Both the position numbers and the translations under genes were made by a program. Positions 10,895 through 22,234 of a stretch of DNA of 64,000 bases are shown here, piece by piece. Numbering within the stretch: the first letter of the stretch is position 1; the number at the start of each line of letters is the position of its first letter. The DNA comes from Neofusicoccum parvum (taxonomy: Eukaryota > Ascomycota > Dothideomycetes > Botryosphaeriales > Botryosphaeriaceae): positions 1,798,001 to 1,862,000 of the forward strand of contig CP087216.1 in assembly GCA_020912385.1 (NCBI GenBank). Reading direction: 5' to 3'. The notes beneath the pieces were generated by a model that had not been told where the DNA came from, made no database searches, and was given only the letters and a program-made list of their open reading frames with translations.

Positions 10895-13159
10895 ATGAAG
10901 GTCACCAACCACTCCGACGTGCCCGTCTACACCGTCTCGGGCTCCGGCACCGCCCGCCCGCTGCCCGACTGGCTCGCGCGCAAGCGGAAGCGCAGCCTGA
11001 AGCAGGACCCCGAGTACGCCAGCCGCGTCGAGCTGCTGCAGGACTTCGAGTTCGAGGAGGCCAGCCAGTGCGTGCGCGTCAGCGAGGATGGCGACTGGGT
11101 CATGAGCACCGGCACCTACAAGCCGCAGATCCACACCCACTACCTGCCGCACCTGTCGCTGTCCTTCGCCCGCCACACCAACACCATCAATCAGACTTTT
11201 TTGCTGCTCTCCGACGACTACACTAAGTCGCTGCACCTGCAGACCGACCGCTTCCTCGAGTTCCACACCTCCGGCGGCGTCCACTACACCACCCGCATCC
11301 CCCGCTATGGCCGCGACCTTAAGTACGACCGCCGCTCCACCGAAGCCCTCGTCCCCGCCGTGGGCGTCAACGAGGACGGCATGGGCGAGGTGTACCGTCT
11401 GAACCTCGAGCTTGGACGCTTCATGAAGGGCTTTGAGATTGACGTCGGTGGCGACGATTACACGAGCATGGGAGGTGGTGCTTTGCAGGGCGGCATCAAC
11501 ACGGGCAGCGTCAACGTTGCCGCAATAGCTGAGGAGTCGCACAACCTGCTGGGCTTTGGAACTTCCATAGGCACTGTTGAGTTTTGGGACCCCAGGTCGC
11601 GGAGTCGGGTTGGCATACTGTCGCCTCCGCCCGATGCATCATTCGGTGACGAGAGAGTTGGGATCACTGCTCTCCAGTTCGACCGCAGCGGTCTCACACT
11701 TGGCTCTGGCACGTCGAATGGCCTCATCCACCTCTATGACCTGCGTTCCCCTGTACCGCTGTTGAAGAAGGACCAGGGCTTTGGCCTTCCGATCCAAGAC
11801 ATCACATTCCTGCAGTCGAAGACGACTTCCGCGCAGCAAACCTCGGAACCGAAGATTCTCACGTCGGATAAGCGCATCATCAAGATCTGGGATCAGAGAG
11901 ACGGCAAACCGTGGACTCATGTGGAGCCGGCTGTGGACCTACACCACGTCGAGTGGGTTAAGGACAGCGGCATGCTTCTTACTGCAAACGAGGGCAAGCA
12001 GCAGCACGCCTTCTTCATCCCGCAGCTCGGACCGGCGCCGAAGTGGTGCGCCTTCCTAGATAATGTCGTCGAAGAAATGGCCGAGGATCCCGACGACCCC
12101 AACGCATTCGGCGGCCACAAGGCCGGCGAAGTCTACGACAACTACAAGTTCTTGACCATGAAGGAGCTAGAGCAGCTCAACATGTCCCACCTCGTTGGCA
12201 CGACCAGCCTCCTCCGTCCGTACATGCACGGTTACTTCGTCGCGCAGAAGCTGTACGAAGAGGCCCGTCTCATCAGCCAGCCAGAGCTGTGGCAGGAGCA
12301 ACGCGCCAAGAGCATCCAAGAGCGCGTCAACAAGGAGCGCGAGAGCCGCATCCGCGGCAACAAGAAGGTCCAGGTCAAGGTCAACCGCCGGCTGGCGGAG
12401 AAGATGCTGGAGCGCGAGGAGAAGAACGAGCGCCGCAAGGCCCGCCGCGTGCTCGAGCGCGGCGGCGACGACGACGCCGTCGAAGCCGCGTCCAAGCCCG
12501 TCGACGAGGAGGTCGAGGACGCCGACGAGAACGCCGCGGACAACAAGCCTGCGGGCGCAAGACTGCTCAGCGACTCGCGTTTCGCCCGCCTCTTCCAGGA
12601 CGAGGACTTCGAGGTCGACGAGACGAGCCGCGAATTCGCCTCCATCAACCCGAGCACCAACCCCACCCGCAAGCCGCAAGGCCTCACGGCCGCCGAGGAG
12701 GAAGCCCTCGACGACCGCCGCGGCAGCGGCTCCAGCGACGACAGCAGCGACGCCGACAGCGACGCCGACCAGCAGCGCGGCGCAAAGAGGCGGCAGCAAC
12801 CCGCCCCTGTCGAGAAGGACCGCGACACCGGCCGCATCTCGTCGTCCTCGTACAAGAAGTCCGGCCACCGCCCCATGCCGCAGATGGTCGTCTCGTCGTC
12901 AAACAAGCGCCCCGCGCACGACCGGCGCGACAAGTCGTTCGGGGCGCGCGCCGCGAATCTCAGGGAGAAGACGAGGGATGGCAGGGGCGCGGCTGCGGGC
13001 AGGGGAGGCGTGGTCGGCGAGAAAGAGATCACGTTCGCGCCGGCGAAGAAGGAGAAGCAGCAGCGGCCTAGGGAAACGCATGATGATGGGGAGCAGGGGA
13101 GGAGTTTTAAGAGGAAGGAGAGGAGGAGTGCGAGTGGGAATACTTTCAGGAAGATGTAG
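10895..13159 (+). CDS. ENP2: Ribosome biogenesis protein Enp2 (NOL10 family, WD40)
   Basis: Intronless, 754 residues. Enp2 is a nucleolar WD40 protein of the small-subunit processome needed for early 18S rRNA maturation. The start at 10895 (context gccATGa) gives the family's characteristic opening: MKVTNHSDVPVYTVSG, then LPDWLARKRKRSLK (about residues 24-37), DFEFEEAS, TGTYKPQIH and HYTTRIPRYGRDLKYD, all very close to yeast Enp2. WD-like blades follow to about residue 400 (for example TSNGLIHLYDLRSPVPLLKKD, key W/D positions). The NUC153-type segment with DSRFARLFQDEDFEVDE lies near residue 565, and a lysine/arginine-rich disordered tail ends in FRKM. The tail and stop are partly duplicated just downstream (separate entry). 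Confidence 0.95.
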   Translation: MKVTNHSDVPVYTVSGSGTARPLPDWLARKRKRSLKQDPEYASRVELLQDFEFEEASQCVRVSEDGDWVMSTGTYKPQIHTHYLPHLSLSFARHTNTINQTFLLLSDDYTKSLHLQTDRFLEFHTSGGVHYTTRIPRYGRDLKYDRRSTEALVPAVGVNEDGMGEVYRLNLELGRFMKGFEIDVGGDDYTSMGGGALQGGINTGSVNVAAIAEESHNLLGFGTSIGTVEFWDPRSRSRVGILSPPPDASFGDERVGITALQFDRSGLTLGSGTSNGLIHLYDLRSPVPLLKKDQGFGLPIQDITFLQSKTTSAQQTSEPKILTSDKRIIKIWDQRDGKPWTHVEPAVDLHHVEWVKDSGMLLTANEGKQQHAFFIPQLGPAPKWCAFLDNVVEEMAEDPDDPNAFGGHKAGEVYDNYKFLTMKELEQLNMSHLVGTTSLLRPYMHGYFVAQKLYEEARLISQPELWQEQRAKSIQERVNKERESRIRGNKKVQVKVNRRLAEKMLEREEKNERRKARRVLERGGDDDAVEAASKPVDEEVEDADENAADNKPAGARLLSDSRFARLFQDEDFEVDETSREFASINPSTNPTRKPQGLTAAEEEALDDRRGSGSSDDSSDADSDADQQRGAKRRQQPAPVEKDRDTGRISSSSYKKSGHRPMPQMVVSSSNKRPAHDRRDKSFGARAANLREKTRDGRGAAAGRGGVVGEKEITFAPAKKEKQQRPRETHDDGEQGRSFKRKERRSASGNTFRKM

Positions 13160-13201
13160 AGGGGGGAATGCGAGTGGGAATATTGTTCGGAAGATGTAGA
13201 G
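13126..13201 (+). repeat. Imperfect tandem duplication of the ENP2 3' end
   Basis: Two 36 bp copies at 13126-13161 and 13166-13201, separated by 4 bp of G. They differ at five positions by direct comparison. Each copy contains the GGAAGATGTAGAG that encodes the last residues and stop of ENP2, so the second copy lies in the 3' untranslated region as a spare C-terminal end and stop. Confidence 0.85.
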
Positions 13202-15100
13202 TGGCGGTTCGTTTGCATGTCCAAGGCGTTCTGTCGGGATTTGAGAGGGTGAATTGGGATAAGATAAAAGTTTTATATACCCGAGTAATTAAAAGATGTA
13301 CTTCGTTGGCATAAGTGTTGTTTGACGAGAGTGATTATGCTAGAATTATAGGTGTGTATCTCTTCTTTTTTTTTTATTAAGGAGGTGATAATCCGGATGA
13401 GAGAGTACTGTTCACGGAGCTTGGTTCTCTTCAAAGCTTCTTAAGCAGATGCAGTAAAAATGTGTGCTTTTACTTAAATCAGGCGAGTAGTTATTGAGAA
13501 AAGAATAGAAATGTATTCCATCAAGAGATTGTGTGGTATTCATGTATTCACTTGAGGAATACTGACATAAAACCAAGAGACATTCATATTCACGAGGTGA
13601 AAATTTACGAAAACTTCAGATAACACTCTTCATATAGTTTGATGTGTAAGAGGAAAAATGACCCGCAAATAAAGTGGAAGGTGTTTCACTTCATGTGTTC
13701 ATGTGTGAGTGATTTTGAGCACATCCTGTGAAGTGATCATCAACGCAGCAACAAAAAAAGAAAAAGGAAAGGAAAGAAAGGAAGAACGCGGGCAGTTCGT
13801 CACCATATGGCTGAGCTAGCGGCGAAGAAAACATTGGCAAGGAAGACGATTGAAGCAAAAGCACGGATATGTGAAGCAGTGGATTAAGGAGCATGGACAT
13901 CTTCGAGAATAGAAAGATTATGGAATGGATTCAAGTGACGCTCCGGCGTGGCATCATCTTCCAACTGGCAACAGTAGGATCATAGAGGTCAACAATCAAG
14001 CAAATGGACTCAATGTACTATCCTTATTTCTCTTGGACCACAGTCAGGACGATGGCAGTTGGCTCCATGTTTGAATTAAGGTTTGGAGTTTAGCTCTTGT
14101 TTTTTACACACTTTTAGGACGGTTCGGAACCTAAGAACAGCACAAATATGGAACCCTCCTTTCTTTGACAAGACAACAATCTTTCGTCTTCTAACGTATG
14201 TTTGGTGATGTGTGAGAATTGGGTTGAGGTAGCTATCTTGGTTTTTGTCGTATATGTTTAAATTTATAGTTCTCGTAAAGCTTGTGTAGAAGGTAGAGGT
14301 TTCCGGCATCGGACCCTCCCTGAACGACAATTTCCTTGCTTTCATTTAGAACTCACGCACGGAATTCGCGGAGACATGGAATCCAAAGTTAGAACTCAGA
14401 TAACGCAGCGTCTATGTGTTCAGCTTCGGTCACATCAAATGGGCGGCAGCGGCACTGTTGCAGAAACACGACAGTGAGAGACAACAAAGAGTGGGGGTCG
14501 AGTACCCAACACCATGGAAACTCGGCGTCTGTACATACGCGAGTTCGACTGAAGATGATCATGTCTCTAACCTTGTCAAGGCCGTGTTCCGAGTGTCGTG
14601 TGGTCGGCTCATGAATAGCGTGAAAAATGAGGCCATTACAGATCTCACGTCCGGAACCAAGGAGAGACTTACGACTAGTGCTTTCCAGATCATGTTGATG
14701 GAGTCTTGGGGGGTTGAGCATGCTCAGCAGATGGATCCATTTATTGTGAGCTGATTTGACTGCATAGTATGACTCGATTCTGGGAGAAAAAACGCTTCTC
14801 GTCTGTTCTGCCAATTAGTGGAACGCTACCAACAGCATCATCCGTTGTGACAGAAATGGAGAAATGTCTAAGAAAGCACCGAAGTTCGACTTCAGGAGAG
14901 GCTCGTGTAGATGCGTCCATAATGAACATGATCTTGGAGGGAGAGTGGGTCCGCGAGCAAGGCAACGTCATACCACAGCAGAATGGTCGAGACAGCGCGA
15001 GCGCACTGGACTTGCTCTCCAAATTGATGTCTCACAGCGTGTTCTCCGACTGCGTATAGAGAGGCATTTTTGCGGAATCAAAACGAGCATTGTCAATTGC
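13202..15100. other. AT-richer intergenic block without a supported gene
   Basis: Sequence from about 13260 to 14400 is clearly AT-richer than the genes, with T runs (13366-13375) and no domain-bearing frame. From 14389 to 15059 both strands carry open stretches of 90-140 codons: plus 14416-14754 and 14769-15059, minus 14389-14814 and 14741-15022. They overlap each other and no family is recognised. A small or decayed gene is possible here but not supported. Confidence 0.45.
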
Positions 15101-17995
15101 ACGTACTTAGGCGACGAGACGCCCAGTCGGCGAAAATGGCATCATCCGGCGCCGACAAAGGACGAAGCAAAAGCTCGGCCGAAGGATTCTGGTCATGGAG
15201 GATCAAGTCCTGATGGGATTCAGGAGAGAACTAGGCTGGCGGGCAAGACTCGCAGCTCATCTCGCGTCTGCGTCTCGAAGCTGCGATCTTTTCCAGTGTG
15301 GATGTAGAGCGCCGCTAAGCATGGTCGCCAGTGTCAATAGCTCCGCGAGGCTCGCGGCGGGCAGGCTGTTGATGGTGATGGGCCGCCCCCAATTTCCCTC
15401 CAGGACCGAGTCAGAGCAAGGGTCCATCGGATGAGCAGGCTGCAGATCCGATGGAGAGCTGCGTGTTCCACAGAAACAGATTCCAAGCTCTTCGCCCTCT
15501 CACGACCGGTCACGTGCCTTCATTTCGGCGAAAAGCTGGAGGCTGCCTAGGCGGCGCACGGCTGCTGGAGGACGAACGGCGAAACCAGTGGGCGCGAGGC
15601 GGAAAAGCAATTTCTCCCGTTATGCGCTCCGTCCTCGCCAGGCCGCATTGCGCATTTCGCCGGGCGATGAGCTGGCCTCTGGCGGAGCGAGAGAACCGGC
15701 AGCAACGCAGTCAGTCCGCGGCACGGTCTCTGGCGGCCTGGCCCAATCAGCAATTTGGCCTTTGGTCCTCGTCGAGCAAATGCAACCGTAGCCACGGCTA
15801 GTGCCGCGCATGTCCATCTGGAGGGCTCGTCCTGCGGCGCGTAGATGCTGCTGGTCTTGACGTGGTCGTGGCCCGCGTCTTGGAGTCGGCTTGCGCTGAG
15901 GGCCAGTGCAGGCGGATGCTTGCAGCGGGCTGCACCTGGGCGGCTCTCGCCCACCTCGTTCGTCGGCAGGCCGGTACGGATACGCGCACTCGTGTGTCGC
16001 ATGCGCGCGCCGCCGCGGCCGTTGGCGTCAGCATCCCTTCGCAACCGCAAATCAGTGTTCTGCGAGGCCAAGACAGAAGCGCAGAGGGGCGCCGCAACGT
16101 CGAATTGGGGCCTCTTGGCTAAATAGATGCCTCTTGGCCGCCTACTTAGAGTTTCTAGGCAGGAGGCAGGCGCGACAGACTACGAGGGCGATTTACTGTG
16201 ATCGGCAGCTCACGTTCAATCGCGCGCTCTCGCCCTTTCACGTTCACACACATGCGCCCTCGGTGCCGACCAACTGGGCTGGCTAGGAGTATTGAAGGAG
16301 CGGCTAGGGCGGCGCGGCGACAGCGACAGGACGAGCAGCGCGGCCAGCATCAGCGAGCCAAGAAGGGTTAATCTTTGCGGTGCGCTCGCCGTGTCTGTCG
16401 CCGCCCCTTTGGCGGCTATCCGAAGCATCTCCGCATTGGGCGGCACAGCTCGGCCGGCTCTCGCGACGGCGAGCTGAGAGCATGCGAGCAACTGCCGCGG
16501 TGAGTGACAGCGACCGGCCGGCCTGGTGCGCATTGATGCGAGGGGGGCGCTGCTTGCACGGTGTCCAGAGCCGGCATCCTCCAATCTGAAGCCAGCGGCT
16601 CCAGGCCCTGTCGCCTCTGCTATCGCGCGCGGTTCGTGGGCCACTCGGTAATTGTGGCCATCGTCCTCAGCTCTCTTTTGAGTTTTATTGATATCGCAGC
16701 GCGGGACGCGGGGCGCTTCCTTTTTCAAATAATGCCTCACGCGTGTCTCGGTGATGAGGGCCGGCGGCCTTGTTGGTCGGTGGCAGGCTGAATGAAGGGA
16801 GCAACGAGGCAATGCGACTGCGACACGAGCGAACGGCGGGCGTGCGCGTCCACGAGCTATTTGCACGGCGGCGCAGGCTGGGCGTGTGCAGCGGCAGCGC
16901 TCCAGTCCGCGGCCATCCCACGCGTGGCGACTTCGCGCTCGCGCTCGCGCGTAGGGCTGACCCGAGGCCGCCCGAGCAAGGCGCATCCACGCCTCCCACC
17001 CCAACCAACCACTCTACGGCCTGGCCAACGCCCAGCATCCTGCAAAATCCCTCACCACAACCGCGCCCGCGTCATCATCCCGCATCTCCGTCAGCCCTAC
17101 GCCGGCCGCACGGGAAAAGCTTTTTCGCCGCCCTTCCTGCCCCCCGAGCGATTTCCCGTCGTTCCCTCCCTCCCTTCCGCTGCGCATCATTCGCCCGAAC
17201 CAGCACGGCAGCCGCCCACTATGACGCCGTTTTTTCTCGGCGATGCGCAGACCCTGCCATGAGCCATTTTCCCCCGATTTCCACAGACCTTCTAGAATTC
17301 CCCGAGTCCAGAGCGTTTTTCCCACCCTACCCTTTGCCGCGGATCTGACACTGACCTGGGGCGGAGCCAGGCGCTCCTCGGCGTCGCGCCGTCGAGGCAC
17401 TCCCCGATCTCGACCCTTCCAGAACGGGGCACGAGGGACGGAGGGAGGGGCAGCACGCGGGCCGACCCGGTCTGGGAAAGTCTGACAAAGACCGTGATGC
17501 CTGAAGATCCCCGCCTCGGGCGAGGGCAGGCAGAGAGCCTTACGGGAACCTGTGACGACCGTGGCGGCAGGTACGCCTTGTCCCTCGGCTCGACTTCCCA
17601 AGGCCTTCCCAGACGCGAGCTGCTCCAGGACCCTGGGGAAGGGTCTGTGTTTAGCCGCCGTGATGAGGTTGCTCCCGAAACACGGCACTTCTCTTGGCAG
17701 CTCCGGAGCTGGGGAGTTTCACTGTATCAGAATGTGGTTTCATCAACTTCCAAGACTTCCCGTTTGGGCAATAAATGTGTGGTGGCGTACGCTCTTCTCG
17801 TCGTAAACGTCTTGACTATATACAAGTGTTCTTGGCCGTTGCTTTGGAGTGCTTTTTTCCCCTTTCGTGATATCACAGCCATCCCATGTCTTGATACAAA
17901 CACGTCTCGGGGAAGCGCTTCCCGAGACAGGAGGAACGCCCGCTGCGGCATTGAAGCGTGCAGATCCCCCGCCAGATCCAACCCCCCCGAGCTCC
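15101..17995. other. GC-rich non-coding block
   Basis: About 2.9 kb of mostly very GC-rich sequence. Every frame on both strands opens by chance in such composition, and the translations are low-complexity Arg/Ala/Pro/Ser without domains. AT content rises only in the last 300 bp, next to the 3' end of the reductase. No gene, tRNA or repeat is supported. Confidence 0.5.
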
Positions 17996-19081
17996 TTAGT
18001 TTGCCTTGGCGACCGATTTCTCGAGCTCTAGCAGATTCTTGACCGTGTCGGCGATGCAGTCCTCGAGGCTGTGGAATTGGAGCCCAAGCTCGCGTCTCGC
18101 CTTGCTGTTATCAGTGCCATACATCTCGGCAAGAGGCTTGCCGGGCGTCCCCTCCGGCACGCGCTCCCTCAGCTCCGGGAAGTGCTTGCGAATGGTGTCG
18201 CAGACCTGCTGGTTGCTGTAGTTGCCGGAGGTGATGAAGTAGCGCTGGCCAGCAGCCTGCTCCTTCTCGTACGCCAAGAGATGAGCGTCCGCGACGTCGC
18301 GCACGTCGGCAAAGGCAGGGAAGGCCGCGTCCCCGGGCTCCTTCATGTCTCCTTTGATGAAACTGTAGATCTCCGCCGAAGATGTGTTGAGCTTGCTGAG
18401 ATCGTCCACGTAGTGCGCGTTCGGGCCGTAAATCATTGGCGGGCAGATGGTCGCCAAGGCGAAGCTGGGCTTCTTGTCCTCGACGAATTTCCACGCAGCC
18501 TTCTCGGCGAAGGTCTTTGAAGCGAGGTACGCGACAGCGCCCACTGGGGTGCTGACTGCATCCTCCCAGGTGACCGGGTTCCAATCAGCTTCGGTGTACA
18601 CGTGGCCCGGGCGGAGCCCCTTGGTCAGGTCGAACATGGACGCAAAGGAGGAAGTGATCACGACGCGCTTGACGCTGGGGTTGAACTTGTGGATCGCCTC
18701 GAGGATCTCAGTGGTGCCCTTGACCGCGGGATCAAGAAGATCCCTGACATTGTCCTCCACGCTCAGCTGAAACGGAGATGCGGTGTGCACGACTCCATCG
18801 ACGCCCTGGACAGCCTCATCAAACACGCCCGGAGCTGCCACATCCTTGACGATAGCGAACGTCAATTGGCCCGATTCGGTGTACTTCTTGTGCGTCTTGC
18901 GGACCTTCTCGGCGGTGGCCTCAGAGCGGACCGTAGTCCGAACGTTATATCCCTTCTCGAGGAACGAGTTCAGCACGTGGGCTGCGACAAAACCGGAGCC
19001 GCCTGTTACGAGGATTGTCTGCGTGTGACCGGGCTTCACAGCGTTGGCAGCAGAACTGGCAGCCTGCTTGACGGAATCCAT
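17996..19081 (-). CDS. NADPH-dependent aldehyde/ketone reductase (extended SDR, Gre2/dihydroflavonol-reductase type)
   Basis: Intronless, 361 residues, cytosolic extended short-chain dehydrogenase/reductase. The N-terminal Rossmann motif is TGGSGFVAAH (about residues 26-35), followed by RTTVRS, whose arginine usually selects NADP(H). VITSSFASM supplies the catalytic serine and YLASK (about residue 186) the YxxxK pair; CPPMIYGP follows, as in Gre2-like methylglyoxal/aldehyde reductases. The family reduces diverse carbonyls; the natural substrate is unknown. It stands alone among non-coding blocks, with no pathway partners. The start at 19081 is the only ATG that gives the whole Rossmann fold, and a TATA-like box lies about 145 bp upstream. 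Confidence 0.9.
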   Translation of the reverse strand: MDSVKQAASSAANAVKPGHTQTILVTGGSGFVAAHVLNSFLEKGYNVRTTVRSEATAEKVRKTHKKYTESGQLTFAIVKDVAAPGVFDEAVQGVDGVVHTASPFQLSVEDNVRDLLDPAVKGTTEILEAIHKFNPSVKRVVITSSFASMFDLTKGLRPGHVYTEADWNPVTWEDAVSTPVGAVAYLASKTFAEKAAWKFVEDKKPSFALATICPPMIYGPNAHYVDDLSKLNTSSAEIYSFIKGDMKEPGDAAFPAFADVRDVADAHLLAYEKEQAAGQRYFITSGNYSNQQVCDTIRKHFPELRERVPEGTPGKPLAEMYGTDNSKARRELGLQFHSLEDCIADTVKNLLELEKSVAKAN

Positions 19082-19224
19082 GGCGGCAGCACGTAGGTGG
19101 TGGCGGGGGCGCGAGCGTCGGGTACGGGTGGCGGGCGGATTTTCGCAGGGAACAGCAGCTCAGGATTCTTGCGAGACTGGTGAAAGGGGCTCAGAAACGC
19201 CGGAGAGAAAGCTCCTTTTCCCAC

Positions 19225-19233
19225 CTATATACA
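19225..19233 (-). promoter_or_regulatory. TATA-like box of the reductase gene
   Basis: On the minus strand the sequence reads TGTATATAG, about 145 bp before the ATG at 19081, in an otherwise GC-rich context. Position and isolation make it a reasonable core promoter element. Confidence 0.5.
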
Positions 19234-22200
19234 GCCAGAGCAGAGCTCCACAGCATCGCGGCTGGCCGGTCAGCAGTGTTCGGTGATTAGTTTTGCTTGA
19301 GTAACTGCGGATACTGTCTGCGGTGCCATCATGGTGTTGTCGAAAGACATGATGCAAGAAAAGAGGGCCCCCCACGGGCTTCTAGTCGGATGCAGCTAGG
19401 AGCAGGAGGCCACGGCGGGCGCGCAGCGGGTGCGGCTTGCCATGGCCGCCGTTATCCCCGGCGCGCACGTGACCGGCGGGCGGCAATCAGGAGCGACAGG
19501 CGTTCCACAGCGAGTCCGGGGGAGAGTCTTGGAAAACGCGGAGGCAATCAAAGTGAGCTGGAGGAGCCGCGAGATTAGATACGATGAGACCGTCTGCCGG
19601 CTTGAGTTGGGCGGTCCTCCACGCGAGTCGCCGGCGCTGAGGGCGGGAAATGAGGCCCTGGACCATGGCGAACGTCGCATCGGCATCTTGGGCGAGCACC
19701 GTTTGCATGCTGACGGTGCTCCTGCCCGCCCGCCTCACCGCGCGCCAAACTGCTCAGTCGGGAAGAAGGGCCGACTCGCGCGGCGTCTGCCACGGGCGAG
19801 GCTGGGAGCCGCAGAAACTGAAGTTCCGCGCGGGACGTGGCCGCCCTCGCCGCTGGGGCGGCTTGCCGAAACACAATAGAAACCGTTCTAACGAACGTTT
19901 AAATTGGCCCCGGCCGCGACAGCGTGTTTTGCGCAAAGTGCCATGCGTCGCATCGCGCCGGTCTAGATCCCGACGGCGCTGCAATTTTCAGCCGACGAGG
20001 ATGATCGCTCAATTGACCGGTGCGAAGTGTCGCAGGAAGCGTTGCAGCAGCCGGCGGCGGGCAGGGCGGGGAACTGGCGGCTGCGAGCCGGCGACCACCC
20101 AGTGACCGGCGGTGGACGGGCGTCAGCCGGGGGCCGTGAGGCGCGAGGCGGTCGAGCAGACGAGCATCAGCACGCTGGCTTGCCGCGGCCGGCTCTGTGT
20201 CGCGTGGCACGGGTGCGGTGCATACGAGCAGCTGGTCGCAGCGCGCAGCAATCGGTCGGCCGAGCGCCCCGGGCGACAGCCACGGCCCAGCAAAGAAGGG
20301 ACAGCAATGTTGTTGTCAACAGCCAGCAACGGCCCGCCGCGATATGGATGCCGGGGCAGCGCGCTGGCCCGAGGCCTCCGGCCTAGCGCCAGGCCATCGC
20401 CCGAGTTGGCCGTTGGTGATCCGCGGCGCTGCATGCATCGAAGGACGCATGGAAGCACGGGACCCGCTGTCACTGGCTGGCCGCGCTCCGCACTCGCAGT
20501 TCCCTTACCCGGGAGGGCCTGCCTTCCCCACCGGCTAGCACCGCGGTGGGCGCTGGCGAGCAGCGGTCGCTGGGGGCAAACACGCTGCCTCCAGAGGACC
20601 ACCTCGCACAGAGCGCGCGCGAGGCCCTGTGTTCCTCCCTATCTTATAGTCGCCGTCACCGCCAGTCCAACGTCAGAGGGCGGGAGAGCCGCCTGCGCGA
20701 GGCATTTTTGGCTGATGCCGCGCCGGGTAGGGCGGGAGGGGGCCAGGGCCTGCCGCATTGGGCGTGCATCTGCGCGCGTATGCAAGGTGAAGGCTCTTTT
20801 CAGCGAGCAAAAAGAAGTTGTGCAGCATCCCGCACTACGGCGACGGGAAAAAGTGGCAGTCCGCACGGCGCGGGAGCGGCCAGCGTTGGACTACGGCTTT
20901 GGGGCAAGTGCCGCGAGGCTCTAAACGCCTGCTGCTCCACTATTTTCATCTCCAGGCGGTCCACCGCTGGGCAATACTGGGCCCAGTACCCTGCAGATCC
21001 AGATGGCCGCCGTCCTGAGCGCTGCGACGCGGCCGCCGGTCGGGCTGGCGCCTTGGGGCGTGGAGAAGGAAATGGCTGGGCACACGGCCAGGGAAAGCGC
21101 CTCTGGGCGGCTCTTGGCCACGACACTGGGGGGATTGGCACGTCGCGCGCCCCGCGATCCGTCGGTGGTAGTGTAGCAGGTGGTGGCGGCGGCGGAAAAG
21201 ATGTGCGCGCGGCAAGCGGCGGCGCTGTCGCTCTCGCGCTGATCTCGGCCGCGGGCTTGCTGCTCGAGGAAAGGCGACTCCAGGACCCCATACGACGTCA
21301 AATCGCGCACCTCGCGCGTTCAGGCGCCCACCAGCGCCGAAGCGGTTAAGCTCTCGCTGGGAATAAGTGCGCGCGCGCACGGCAGCAGCGGTCGGCACGC
21401 TACCGCACACTAGCCCGGCCAAGCGTTGCTTGTCAGTGCGTGCCGCTGCGTGCAGCTCGCCGTCACAGGCGGCCTGGGGAGCCGCAGGCCGCGAGGAATG
21501 GAGGAGCGCAGCTCCAGGCCGCGCGAGACACCGGGTGCGGGTGCGGCCGCGGCAGAGCCCCAAGGCCGCCGCCAGGGCAGAGTTTTCGCGGCGGCGTCTG
21601 TCGCACTGCGCCGGCTAAGCTCCAGCGCGGCGTAGGATGGCGAAACCGCCTGCCGGCTGGGGGCTGCATGAGGCCCAGTCTGCTCGACCGCTTTTGTCGC
21701 GCGCCGACTCGCCGCTGTCGCTTATCGGGTTGACGTAACTGTGCTAGACCGTGGGGTACGCTTCGGAGATGAGTCTCAGGCGCGAAAAATCGCGCGGCTG
21801 ACTCCCGGCCCAGCGCCCTGCTCTGGCGGCCGACGACTGAGGCGGAACGCACGGCACGCACCACCTAAGAAGAATCGGTTCTTTCGTCACTGGCTCCCTC
21901 GGTGCGTGCCAGGGGTCCCGTGGGCGCGCTACCGTGCACGCCCGCGCACGGGCCCACGCCGGCCGAGCGAGCGACGGTCCTTGGGTCTGCCCGACCATCC
22001 ATAAAAAGTCTCCCACACCCCATTGCCTCTACTCGCTACTCTTGTTCGTCCCCTCGTGTCCTGATCGAGCGACAAGTGTGTGCTGCGCCCGGCTCGCCGT
22101 CCGCCATCCCTCCGCAGCGTCGGGCAAACCCCATCTCCACTCAATTCTTTTCCCTCTCTTGCTCCGCCGACCTGGCCTCCACCACCTCCAACTAAGCCAA

Positions 22201-22234
22201 TCGCACCCGAGCCGCTGTGCTCACCGCCGTCACC
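19234..22234. other. GC-rich non-coding block upstream of the proton pump
   Basis: Three kilobases with very high GC, many CCGGC/GGCCG words and no convincing gene. Long open frames on both strands are explained by composition. The last 250 bp switch to pyrimidine-rich sequence typical of a strong fungal promoter and 5' leader, with a CATAAAAAG element at 22000-22008 and an ATG context CACCATGG at 22235. Confidence 0.55.
22000..22008 (+). promoter_or_regulatory. TATA-like element of the H+-ATPase gene
   Basis: CATAAAAAG about 227 bp before the start codon and followed by CT-rich leader. It is the only AT cluster in the proximal upstream region. Confidence 0.4.

Noticed and set aside
12195..13199. 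Long alternative frames within ENP2, both strands
   Set aside because: They lie entirely within a conserved WD40 protein gene and translate to Arg/Ser/Thr-rich sequence.
16216..17004. A 262-codon minus-strand frame in the GC-rich block
   Set aside because: Low-complexity Arg/Ala/Pro/Ser translation overlapping several equally long frames; no motif, signal peptide or splice-supported extension.
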